From contig OY769938.1 in NCBI GenBank assembly GCA_963669295.1, positions 1,612,001-1,676,000 on the forward strand: a stretch of 64,000 nt of DNA. Reading direction: 5' to 3'. This stretch comes from G963669295 sp963669295. Lineage in GTDB: Bacteria; Bacteroidota; Bacteroidia; Flavobacteriales_D; CALLUQ01. Positions 18,271 to 25,421 of this stretch are shown piece by piece (position 1 is the stretch's first letter; each line of letters begins with the position of its first letter). The notes under the pieces were generated by a model, which did not search any database, was not told the DNA's origin, and saw nothing but the letters and a program-made list of their open reading frames with translations. Both the position numbers and the translations under genes were made by a program.

Positions 18271-18510
18271 CTATGCAGAAAACTCAAAAAAATGTTGTTT
18301 CTCACTTAAACAAGGTGTTTCAGCAGGTAGATTTATAGCAAATTGCGCAAAAAAGGCAGACGTAATAGTTAAAAGGGAAAGCCTAACATTTAAAAACATG
18401 AGAGAAAAAGTTAAGAAGATGAGAGTAATCATCGAAAAAGTATGAGGGTAAGTTAAATAGATGAGTTGGTTGATTAACAATGTGAGCACATAAGTTAACA
18501 CCATGGCCAT
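18271..18510 (-). CDS. Possible small hydrophobic heptad-repeat protein (uncertain)
   Basis: An ATG at 18510 (a TTG lies at 18519) opens a 79-residue frame with no recognised homologue. Residues ~3-54 are strongly hydrophobic and repeat every seven residues (VLTYVLT, LLINQLI, YLTYPHT, FSMITLI, FLTFSLM, FLNVRLS, LLTITSA), a direct consequence of the 21-bp DNA repeat. The last ~25 residues are ordinary and polar. It runs in the same direction as the XRE gene and ends 51 bp before it. A membrane peptide paired with a regulator is conceivable. Equally the DNA repeat could be the functional unit and the frame accidental, and I lean slightly to the latter. The rest of the 459-bp gap (18220-18678) shows nothing else. 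Confidence 0.25.
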   Translation of the reverse strand: MAMVLTYVLTLLINQLIYLTYPHTFSMITLIFLTFSLMFLNVRLSLLTITSAFFAQFAINLPAETPCLSEKQHFFEFSA

Positions 18511-18514
18511 TACA
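18368..18514. repeat. Array of seven degenerate 21-bp repeats
   Basis: Cutting the + strand every 21 bp from 18368 aligns seven units with a shared core, roughly (G/A)TTAA..A.GATGAG....... The GTTAA element recurs exactly at 18368, 18410, 18452 and 18494 (42-bp steps), with weaker versions halfway between. Twenty-one bp is two helical turns and also seven codons. On the minus strand the same array is stop-free and gives a hydrophobic heptad pattern, described separately. It lies about 150-300 bp upstream of the XRE gene. Confidence 0.6.
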
Positions 18515-18678
18515 TTCAACGGTTGAAGAGGCGTATTTTATTGCATGAGAAGAAGGGGTAAAGCAATAAGCGTTTTGGTAAGGGATGGAGGAAGAATGAT
18601 AAGAGAAGAACTTCTGGTAGTGTAGTACAAAGCTCTGGCACAGTAGTATAGCGTCATGGCTATCTCTTGCAAAGCCCT

Positions 18679-20568
18679 TTACTCTTCTAATTTAGTCCAA
18701 TAGGCGTCGGGAACAACAAGCCCTCGCTTGCGAGCAGCCTCCGCATCCTGTCGGGCAGCCTTCTTGTTGCCCATATTGAGGTGCACTTGCGAACGCAAGA
18801 ACAGTGCTTCACCTGATGGTTCAAGGGTTGCTGCCTTGCCAAAATCGTTGAGTGCCGCTTCATAAAGCCCCAACGCTTCGTTGTATACCCCTCGGTGTCG
18901 ATAAAAATAAGCGTTCCATGGCTCAAGCGCGATGGCAGCATCAAAATCGCTAAGTGCAAATTGCTGTTGCCCCAGCATTTTTTGCACCAATGCCCTATTT
19001 AGGTAGGCCAGTGCATAAGAAGAGTCTGCTTTTACTGCCAGGTCAAAATCTGCCAATGCACTCTGCAAATCGCCTTGCTTTCCTTTAAGTGCCCCCCGGT
19101 TAAGGTAGGCACGCGCATGGAAAGCATCCCGCTCCACTGCCGCCGTATAGTCTTGCACTGCAGCACCTACCTCTTGCATTTTTTCATGCCATCGTCCCCG
19201 CTCGTAATAGCCTTCTGCCAGAGGTGGGTTCAACGCAATGCCCAGGTCAAAATCGCTTTTGGCCCGCTCCAACTCTCCGGCATCGCTGTAGTATACACCC
19301 CGGTTTAAATAACCAAAATAATGGCGAGGGTAGCGCTCTACCACAGCACTCCACAACGTAGCCCCATTGTTCCACACCTTCGCCTGCCGGTATGTTTGCA
19401 CACCCAAAAAACCCACCCAAATAGCCATCAGAGCCACTACAGCTCCCTGCATGCGCGCCCACTTTTTGGGAGGGTTTAACATACGATGCACCGCCAGGGC
19501 CACCAGGTAAAACAACCCAATGTATGCCACATAGGTATAGCGCTCTGCACTAACCGCTTTGCCAAAAGGTATGATTTGCAATACCGGACCAATGGTGACT
19601 AAAAAAAAGGCCATACCAAAAAACGCCTTGCGCCACCGAAAAGCACGATACAGCAAAAACAAGCCAATAATAAAAGGCACCGAACTGGCATAATAATACC
19701 ATGGCAACACAATGCCCTCCAAAAATGGAAAAGGATGAAAAGGCGATAAATTAACCGGCAATAACGCCTTGATGGCATATAGCAATGCGTTGTTAGTGCC
19801 AATAAATAGGGTTTTATACAACGGGTATTCAGCAACAGCCATCATCGAATCGCTGGCCTGCTGTCCGTATTTTGCCACCACCAATGCCACGCCGCTCAGC
19901 ACCAAAAAAGGCAGCTTTTCTAACCACTGCTGCCACCCTTGGCGTCGTCCTTGCAAATAGTCGGCCAACACTAAAATAACCGGCAAGGTAAAAGCCATGC
20001 TCTTCGCCAGTAGGGCAATGGCAAACAACAGCAACGACAACAAATACCACCACACCCGCCTGTGCTTATGGGTAAATTGCTCGTAACACAACAACGACAA
20101 CAAATAAAATGCGGTGTACAACACATCCTTTCGTGCCGACACCCATGCTACCGATTCTACATGCATTGGGTGCATGCCAAAAAGCAACGCTACCACAAAA
20201 GCCACCATGGCATTGCTCCACCTACGCATCAACATAAATACCAGCAATACATTAACCAGGTGCCACAACAAGTTGGTGAGGTGATAGCCAAAAGCATTGT
20301 CTTGCCAAAAATGGTAGTCGATGGCCAGCGACAACATCGTAACAGGATGGTACAACCCTACCTGATGGGCAGTGGTAAACATATTGCCCACCTGCTCGCC
20401 CGACAGTTGCTGTACCATGGGGTTGCGCAACACATAGGCATCATCATCCCAATTTACCCAGCCGTTTTGCAGTGTAGGCCACAAACAAGCAACAGTAATT
20501 GCCATTGCAACAATCGCCAACAACCACGAAGGCCATCGTTTCAGCGCTATGCGATCAGCAGTTCCCAT
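18679..20568 (-). CDS. Polytopic GT-C-like membrane protein with C-terminal TPR repeats
   Basis: A 629-residue protein in two halves. Residues ~15-410 hold about ten TM helices and GT-C/TMTC-like signatures: NGWVNWDDDAYVLRNP near residue 35 (an acidic loop after the first helix), HPVTMLSLAIDYHFW, and HPMHVESVAWVSARKDVLY. Residues ~430-620 are five TPR units (YLNRGVYYSDAGELERAKSD, then AYLNRGALKGKQGDLQSALA). The architecture matches bacterial relatives of protein O-mannosyltransferases fused to TPRs, so transfer of sugars from a lipid carrier to proteins outside the inner membrane is likely. It is divergent from a GT2 gene of the type that makes lipid-linked sugars, about 100 bp away. Confidence 0.8.
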   Translation of the reverse strand: MGTADRIALKRWPSWLLAIVAMAITVACLWPTLQNGWVNWDDDAYVLRNPMVQQLSGEQVGNMFTTAHQVGLYHPVTMLSLAIDYHFWQDNAFGYHLTNLLWHLVNVLLVFMLMRRWSNAMVAFVVALLFGMHPMHVESVAWVSARKDVLYTAFYLLSLLCYEQFTHKHRRVWWYLLSLLLFAIALLAKSMAFTLPVILVLADYLQGRRQGWQQWLEKLPFLVLSGVALVVAKYGQQASDSMMAVAEYPLYKTLFIGTNNALLYAIKALLPVNLSPFHPFPFLEGIVLPWYYYASSVPFIIGLFLLYRAFRWRKAFFGMAFFLVTIGPVLQIIPFGKAVSAERYTYVAYIGLFYLVALAVHRMLNPPKKWARMQGAVVALMAIWVGFLGVQTYRQAKVWNNGATLWSAVVERYPRHYFGYLNRGVYYSDAGELERAKSDFDLGIALNPPLAEGYYERGRWHEKMQEVGAAVQDYTAAVERDAFHARAYLNRGALKGKQGDLQSALADFDLAVKADSSYALAYLNRALVQKMLGQQQFALSDFDAAIALEPWNAYFYRHRGVYNEALGLYEAALNDFGKAATLEPSGEALFLRSQVHLNMGNKKAARQDAEAARKRGLVVPDAYWTKLEE

Positions 20569-20669
20569 TGCGTCGAATTTAGCGATAATATTGGAGCGAC
20601 TCCTTTACGGAAGCTCAATAAACACTTCCCTGCTAATATTTTTATCTTTAGGGCAATTGAACCCATAAA

Positions 20670-21413
20670 ATGATTCACGGAAAAAAGGTGCTTGTTATCA
20701 TGCCTGCCTATAACGCAGGGAAAACGTTGGAAAAAACGTATGCCGACATTCCCTTTGATGTAGTGGATGATGTAGTACTGGTAGACGATAAGAGCAACGA
20801 TAATACCGTTGCAGTAGCGCGCGAGTTGGGCATTCAACACATCATCGAACATGCCAGCAATAAAGGGTATGGTGCCAACCAAAAATCGTGTTACAACAAG
20901 GCATTGGAACTCGATGCCGACATTGTTGTAATGCTGCACCCCGATTACCAATACAACCCAAAGCTCATTCCTTCCTTAGCAGGGTTAATTGCTCGCGACA
21001 TCTACCCGGTAGTGATTGCCTCACGCATTCTTGGGAAAGGTGCCCTTAAAGGGGGGATGCCCATGTACAAGTATATCTCTAACCGCTTTCTCACCTTGTT
21101 TCAAAACATCCTGATGGAACAAAAACTATCGGAATACCACACCGGTTATCGTGCCTATCACCGCTCGGTATTGGAAGCCATTGACTACAACAGCAACTCC
21201 AACGACTTTGTGTTTGACAACCAACTGCTGTCGCAAATTCTTTATACAGGGCATGAAGTAGCAGAGGTTACCTGCCCTGCCCGTTACTTTGCCGAAGCAT
21301 CTTCCATTAATTTCTCGCGCAGCATTACTTATGGATTGGGGGTAATGAAAGTATCGATGCTTTACCGACTCAATAAATGGGGCGTGCACACCAAATTGTT
21401 TGGAAAATTGTAG
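20670..21413 (+). CDS. Family 2 glycosyltransferase (polyprenyl-phosphate sugar synthase-like)
   Basis: A 247-residue cytoplasmic GT-A enzyme resembling dolichol-phosphate mannose synthase. The N-terminal strand is VLVIMPAYNAGKTLEKT, the nucleotide-binding acidic pair is VLVDDKSNDNT (D39/D40), and the metal-site variant is HPDYQYNP (D92). No membrane helices follow, unlike DPM-GtrB fusions. It is likely to load a sugar onto a lipid carrier or build a surface glycan. The adjacent divergent GT-C/TPR gene could use such a lipid-linked sugar. A near -7 element TATCTTTA lies just before the start. Confidence 0.85.
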   Translation: MIHGKKVLVIMPAYNAGKTLEKTYADIPFDVVDDVVLVDDKSNDNTVAVARELGIQHIIEHASNKGYGANQKSCYNKALELDADIVVMLHPDYQYNPKLIPSLAGLIARDIYPVVIASRILGKGALKGGMPMYKYISNRFLTLFQNILMEQKLSEYHTGYRAYHRSVLEAIDYNSNSNDFVFDNQLLSQILYTGHEVAEVTCPARYFAEASSINFSRSITYGLGVMKVSMLYRLNKWGVHTKLFGKL

Positions 21414-21589
21414 GCTCCTACCTTTTTGCTGTAAACAATTCATCACCGCTTATCTGTTGTCTGCACCCGAAATAAACGATTTCATCAAATACCCGCATTT
21501 TTTGAACCAACCTTTTCTTTTTCAACGTTATCTATACTAACAAGGCGCTACTCGTTAAAAGCGCGAAGTTGAATTAAAATTTTACCATC

Positions 21590-21748
21590 ATGAAAAAAGT
21601 TTTGTTTGGTTTACTTGGGCTGCTAACTTTTGTGATCACCTGCTCTGTTGTAGATGAAGCAATGCGTGATCATGAACGGAAACAACAACAAATTGCCAGA
21701 GAGTTGGCACAACAACAATCAATGCATGTAATTAACCTCAATAATTAA
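21590..21748 (+). CDS. Small lipoprotein, 52 residues
   Basis: An ATG at 21590 opens a 52-codon frame ending in TAA at 21746-21748. The product is MKKVLFGLLGLLTFVITCSV with a lipobox-like Cys18, followed by a short charged helix rich in Gln and Arg (ERKQQQIARELAQQQ). The lipobox (VITC) is slightly off consensus. Such short lipoproteins are common in Bacteroidota and often overlooked. It stands alone between the GT2 gene and a terminator at 21849. Function unknown. Confidence 0.6.
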   Translation: MKKVLFGLLGLLTFVITCSVVDEAMRDHERKQQQIARELAQQQSMHVINLNN

Positions 21749-21848
21749 CCCTGTTTAACGCTTTCTTTTTCATACACAACCCTCAACAGCAACACGATCA
21801 AGGAGAATCGATGCAGTCCATCAGCATGCATCGTCATCCAGGAGGCAG

Positions 21849-21883
21849 ACAACCCCGTTTCAATTGAATTGAATCGGGGTTGT
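21849..21883 (+). terminator. Intrinsic terminator
   Basis: A long hairpin pairs ACAACCCCG (21849-21857) with CGGGGTTGT (21875-21883), with an inner TTCAATT/AATTGAA stem. TCCCTTT follows. It closes the small-lipoprotein transcript about 100 bp downstream of its stop. Confidence 0.75.
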
Positions 21884-21973
21884 TCCCTTTATCACGCCCC
21901 CTTTCCTTTTATCCTTTGTTCTCTTTTATTATCGCACGACAATATGTAACTTCATGCTTTTAATTATCAAGGC

Positions 21974-22423
21974 ATGGAAGAGGGGTTTATTAAGTACGAC
22001 AATCCTAAGAAACAAGCTCGTTACGACAGGGCTTATCTCCGTATGGCAGAAGAGTGGGCAGAGCTTTCACACTGTCATCGCAAACAAGTAGGTGCCCTTA
22101 TTGTAAAAGAGGGCATGATCATTTCGGATGGATATAATGGTACTCCTTCGGGATTTGAAAACCCTTGCGAAGATGAAAATGGCGATACCAAATGGTATGT
22201 ACTGCATGCGGAAGCCAATGCCATTATGAAAGTAGCACGCTCTACCAATAATGCTCGCAATGCCACGTTATACCTTACCCTATCGCCCTGTCGCGAATGC
22301 AGCAAACTGGTGCATCAGGCAGGCATCAAACGATTGGTGTATAAGAACAAGTATAAAGACACTTCAGGCATTGAGTTTTTAAGTGAGGCAGGAGTGGAAG
22401 TAATACAAATGGAAGACATTTAA
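21974..22423 (+). CDS. Deoxycytidylate (dCMP) deaminase family protein
   Basis: A 149-residue zinc-dependent deaminase of the ComEB/dCMP type. The metal and catalytic residues are H78 and E80 in LHAEANAI, and C106 and C109 in SPCRECS. The insert GYNGTPSGFENPCED before the active site is typical of dCMP deaminases rather than cytidine deaminases. It would turn dCMP into dUMP for dTMP synthesis in the cytoplasm. The gene overlaps the S41 protease start by one base (TAATG), so the two are translationally coupled although their functions differ. Confidence 0.9.
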   Translation: MEEGFIKYDNPKKQARYDRAYLRMAEEWAELSHCHRKQVGALIVKEGMIISDGYNGTPSGFENPCEDENGDTKWYVLHAEANAIMKVARSTNNARNATLYLTLSPCRECSKLVHQAGIKRLVYKNKYKDTSGIEFLSEAGVEVIQMEDI

Positions 22424-24018
22424 TGAACCAACGTCAACACCCCGGACGCTCAGCATACACCCCCATTCTTTTGGCAGTAATGTTAATTGCCGGCATCTAT
22501 ATTGGAGCCAAATTAAACTATACCCCATCCATTATTGCTGATGCGGATCCCGATAATAAGATCAATCAAATTATTGGCTACATCGAAAAAGAATACGTAG
22601 ATGTGGTCGACAAGAACGACTTAATCAATGCCACCATTCATACCATGCTACAAGAGCTTGATCCACACTCTTACTATATTTCTGCGGAAGAATTGCGGCA
22701 ATACACCGAGCCATTAGAGGGGAACTTCGATGGCATTGGCGTAGAATTTATGATTCAACAAGATACGGTAGTGGTAGTTAATCCCATTGCCGGTGGACCA
22801 TCTGAAGAATTAGGCGTTAAAGCTGGCGACCGCATTGTGTTAGTAAATGGTGAAAGCATTGCCGGCATTGGCATTACCAACAGCGATGTAATGGATAAAC
22901 TGCGTGGTGAAAGTGGCACCTCGGTAGAGGTTGGCATGCTACGCCCAGGCAAAGAGGACCTTATTGATTTTAAAATTACACGCGGTAAAATTCCTATTCA
23001 CAGTGTAGATGTTGCCATTATGGTAAGCGATAAGGTGGGATTCATTAAGGTAGCCCGCTTTGCCAAAACCACCCACGAAGAATTTGTAGAGGCAGCCTTA
23101 ATGCTACGGGAACAGGGCATGGAAAAGTTGATTGTTGACCTCCGTGGTAATGGTGGTGGGTTTTTAGATGCTGCCATCCGCATGTGTGACGAATTTTTGG
23201 AAGATGGACGCATGATCGTATACACCGAGGGCAAAGCCAGTCCTAAACGAACATTTAATGCTACCGAGAGAGGGCTGTTGGAAGAAGTAGAAACAGTGGT
23301 ACTCATCAACCAGGGCTCCGCTTCGGCCAGCGAAATTGTGGCTGGTGCATTACAAGATAACGACCGGGGCACCATCATTGGCCGACGCTCGTTTGGAAAA
23401 GGGCTGGTACAAGAACACGTAGACCTGCCCGATAGCTCTGCCATGCGCCTCACTATTGCAAGGTATTATACCCCAACTGGTCGTAGCATCCAAAAGCCCT
23501 ATGGCGATGGTATTGATTACCACAACGATTATTTCGATCGACTTGAAAATGGAGAGCTGGAAAGCGCTGACAGCGTGCAGTTCCCTGACTCTTTGAAATA
23601 CACTACCGCAGCCGGTAAAACAGTATATGGCGGTGGCGGCATTATGCCCGATGTTTTTGTACCCATCGATACCGTAGGAGCATCGTTTTACCTGTCGGAG
23701 TTAAATTACGCTGGCATCATCAATGAATTTGCATTCTCGTATGTAGACCAACACCGCGACCAGCTAAATCGCTACAACAATGGAATCGACTTCAAACAGC
23801 GGTTTGTGGTATCGAATTTATTGTTTGAAGAATTGATTGCTTTCGCAGAAGGGAAAGGAATAGAGCGCGACCCTTACGGCATCAAAACATCGGAGTTGGT
23901 AATCAAGCTTCGACTAAAAGCATTGATTGCCCGCAACATCTGGAACAACGAAGGGTATTTCCACATCATTCTCGACGACGACATTGTATTTGACCGGGCC
24001 ATGAAACACTTTGAGTAG
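22423..24018 (+). CDS. S41 carboxy-terminal processing protease
   Basis: A 531-residue periplasmic tail-specific protease anchored by an N-terminal helix (about 12-28). A helical cap region (about 45-95) is followed by a PDZ domain (about 105-185, GIGVEFM ... VKAGDRIVLVNGE) and the S41 core. The catalytic set is S301 in NQGSASASE, K326 in FGKG and Q330, with the S-to-K spacing of 25 seen in E. coli Prc. The C-terminal ~150 residues are the extension common in Bacteroidota CTPs. It probably trims or degrades envelope proteins. Confidence 0.93.
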   Translation: MNQRQHPGRSAYTPILLAVMLIAGIYIGAKLNYTPSIIADADPDNKINQIIGYIEKEYVDVVDKNDLINATIHTMLQELDPHSYYISAEELRQYTEPLEGNFDGIGVEFMIQQDTVVVVNPIAGGPSEELGVKAGDRIVLVNGESIAGIGITNSDVMDKLRGESGTSVEVGMLRPGKEDLIDFKITRGKIPIHSVDVAIMVSDKVGFIKVARFAKTTHEEFVEAALMLREQGMEKLIVDLRGNGGGFLDAAIRMCDEFLEDGRMIVYTEGKASPKRTFNATERGLLEEVETVVLINQGSASASEIVAGALQDNDRGTIIGRRSFGKGLVQEHVDLPDSSAMRLTIARYYTPTGRSIQKPYGDGIDYHNDYFDRLENGELESADSVQFPDSLKYTTAAGKTVYGGGGIMPDVFVPIDTVGASFYLSELNYAGIINEFAFSYVDQHRDQLNRYNNGIDFKQRFVVSNLLFEELIAFAEGKGIERDPYGIKTSELVIKLRLKALIARNIWNNEGYFHIILDDDIVFDRAMKHFE

Positions 24019-24040
24019 TGTTCGTGTAAACGCATAAAAA

Positions 24041-24061
24041 AAGGGACGCTGAGCGTCCCTT
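24041..24061. terminator. Bidirectional terminator
   Basis: A perfect palindrome, AAGGGACGCT-G-AGCGTCCCTT, is flanked by a run of A on the left and T on the right. It therefore serves both the S41 gene (+, ends 24018) and the lipoprotein gene (-, ends 24084). Confidence 0.9.
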
Positions 24062-24083
24062 AATTTTTTCTGGTAGAAGATGA

Positions 24084-24449
24084 CTATGCTTCTTCTTCAG
24101 TGCCGTGATCATGGCCTTCGCCTTCTTCGTGATCATGACCTTCGCCTTCTTCAGATGCATGACAAGCATCAGAACACTCATGGCCTTTTTCGCCACATAC
24201 AGTGTGACAAGCCTCAGGAGTACAGTTGTCGTTGCATACGTGCTCAGCAAGCTCAGCAGGAGCTTCTTCAGCAGCAGCTTCTTCAGCAGCAGCTTCTTCA
24301 ACTACTTCTTCTTCAAGAGCATTGTCAAGCTCTTCCAACAATTCGTTGGCAGCTTCATCTACCATTGCTTCGGTGTTTTCTTCTCCACCACCGCAAGCAA
24401 CCAATGATAACATACCTGCTACCATCAATAATGAAAATAATTTCTTCAT
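24084..24449 (-). CDS. Acidic, His- and Cys-rich lipoprotein, putative metal binder
   Basis: A 121-residue lipoprotein. The ATG at 24449 is chosen because it begins a lipoprotein signal (MKKLFSLLMVAGMLSLVAC, lipid Cys19), whereas the longer frame adds a basic leader upstream of the promoter. The mature part is an acidic helix with EEAAA repeats, then a Cys cluster (CNDNCTPEACHTVCGEKGHE) and two tandem GHDHEEGE units encoded by a 24-bp direct repeat, ending acidic. The Cys and HDH clusters look suited to metal ions. It is adjacent and divergent to sod, which hints at metal or redox homeostasis. No family is recognised with certainty. Confidence 0.75.
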   Translation of the reverse strand: MKKLFSLLMVAGMLSLVACGGGEENTEAMVDEAANELLEELDNALEEEVVEEAAAEEAAAEEAPAELAEHVCNDNCTPEACHTVCGEKGHECSDACHASEEGEGHDHEEGEGHDHGTEEEA

Positions 24450-24490
24450 TGCATTAAGTTTGATTAGTACTAATGTATTCGAATTCGGTG

Positions 24491-24522
24491 CAAAAGTACG
24501 AAATTTTACGAATTCCCTGCAA
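24491..24522 (-). promoter_or_regulatory. Promoter of the His/Cys-rich lipoprotein
   Basis: On the minus strand, TTG (24522-24520) is followed after 21 nt by TACTTTTG (24498-24491). This matches the Bacteroidota TTG-N~20-TAnnTTTG pattern, 41 nt before the start codon. Confidence 0.6.
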
Positions 24523-24740
24523 TACACCGTAAAAGAGTCCCGTCCTGTCAGGCAGCTGACAAACGATGCGCGTGAAAAAAGCACAAGATTTTTAACCGCT
24601 GAAACAACGCAGATTTTAAATTGTTATCGCACATAAAAGTGGACAAAAATGAAGATAATTTTTATCTTTGATTCGCTTATAATAAGCACTCATTTGTTTA
24701 ACCGAACGACCTGCTTTGCAGGCCTAAAAATTAAAGAAAA

Positions 24741-25343
24741 ATGGCTTTTGAATTACCCAACTTACCCTATGCATACGATGCATTGGAACCACATATTGAT
24801 GCCCGCACCATGGAAATTCACCATGGCAAACACCACGCAGGCTATACCAGTAAATTAAATGCTGCCATTGAGGGCACCGACATGGCTGGCAAATCAATAG
24901 AAGACTTGTGTGCCAACCACAGCAACGTTGGCGCGGTACGTAACAATGGTGGTGGTTATTACAACCACTGCTTGTTTTGGGAAGTAATGTCGCCCAACGG
25001 TGGCGGTACTCCTTCAGGTGCATTGGGCGATGCCATCAATGCTGCTTTTGGCTCTTTTGATGAGTTCAAGGCACAATTCTCAGCAGCAGCAGCCACTCGT
25101 TTTGGCTCTGGATGGGCATGGCTTTGTGTAAAAGATGGTGGTCTTGAAGTTTGCTCAACTCCTAACCAGGACAATCCATTGATGCCTGAAGCAGGGTGTG
25201 AGGGAACACCTATTTTAGGGCTTGATGTATGGGAGCATGCTTACTACTTAAACTACCAAAACAGACGCCCCGATTACATTGCTGCATTCTTTAATGTAGT
25301 AAACTGGGAAGCGGTATCGGCACGTTACGACGCTGCTAAATAA
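24741..25343 (+). CDS. sodA: Superoxide dismutase, Mn-type residues
   Basis: Dismutates superoxide in the cytoplasm; 200 residues, a full-length Fe/Mn-family enzyme. Metal ligands are H27, H76, D162 and H166 (DVWEHAYY). The metal-specificity positions read Gly72 in NNGGGYYNH and Gln143 in NQDNPLM. This is the pattern of Mn enzymes; Fe enzymes carry the Gln in the first motif. Mn or cambialistic use is likely. TATCTTTG at 24663-24670 fits a -7 element. The terminator downstream overlaps the start of the following gene. Confidence 0.95.
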   Translation: MAFELPNLPYAYDALEPHIDARTMEIHHGKHHAGYTSKLNAAIEGTDMAGKSIEDLCANHSNVGAVRNNGGGYYNHCLFWEVMSPNGGGTPSGALGDAINAAFGSFDEFKAQFSAAAATRFGSGWAWLCVKDGGLEVCSTPNQDNPLMPEAGCEGTPILGLDVWEHAYYLNYQNRRPDYIAAFFNVVNWEAVSARYDAAK

Positions 25344-25377
25344 TTGATTCGCTAAAGCGAATTTAAACGCATGTAAA

Positions 25378-25421
25378 AGAGACGCCATGAAGCAATTTAC
25401 CTTAAGGCGTCTCTTTTTTTA
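25378..25421 (+). terminator. Terminator of sod that contains the next gene's start codon
   Basis: AGAGACGCC (25378-25386) pairs perfectly with GGCGTCTCT (25406-25414) and is followed by a run of seven T. The 19-nt loop begins with the ATG at 25387 that starts the SGNH hydrolase frame, and the 3' arm and T-run encode codons 7-12 of that protein. Confidence 0.85.

Noticed and set aside
18257..18445. 62-residue plus-strand frame with KNMREKVKKMRVIIEKV
   Set aside because: It arises from the 21-bp repeats and is cut by a stop inside the array; further in-frame stops follow. It is not supported as a gene.
20062..20673. 203-residue plus-strand frame
   Set aside because: It lies opposite the GT-C/TPR gene, shows no family features and has an odd His/Gln composition. 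The minus-strand gene explains the region.
21811..21867. 18-codon frame preceded by AAGGAG
   Set aside because: Shine-Dalgarno use is rare in this phylum, the frame is very short and it ends in the terminator hairpin. The spacing looks accidental.
24450..24584. 45-residue extension of the His/Cys-rich lipoprotein
   Set aside because: It runs through the promoter and puts the lipobox deep inside the protein; the ATG at 24449 is right.
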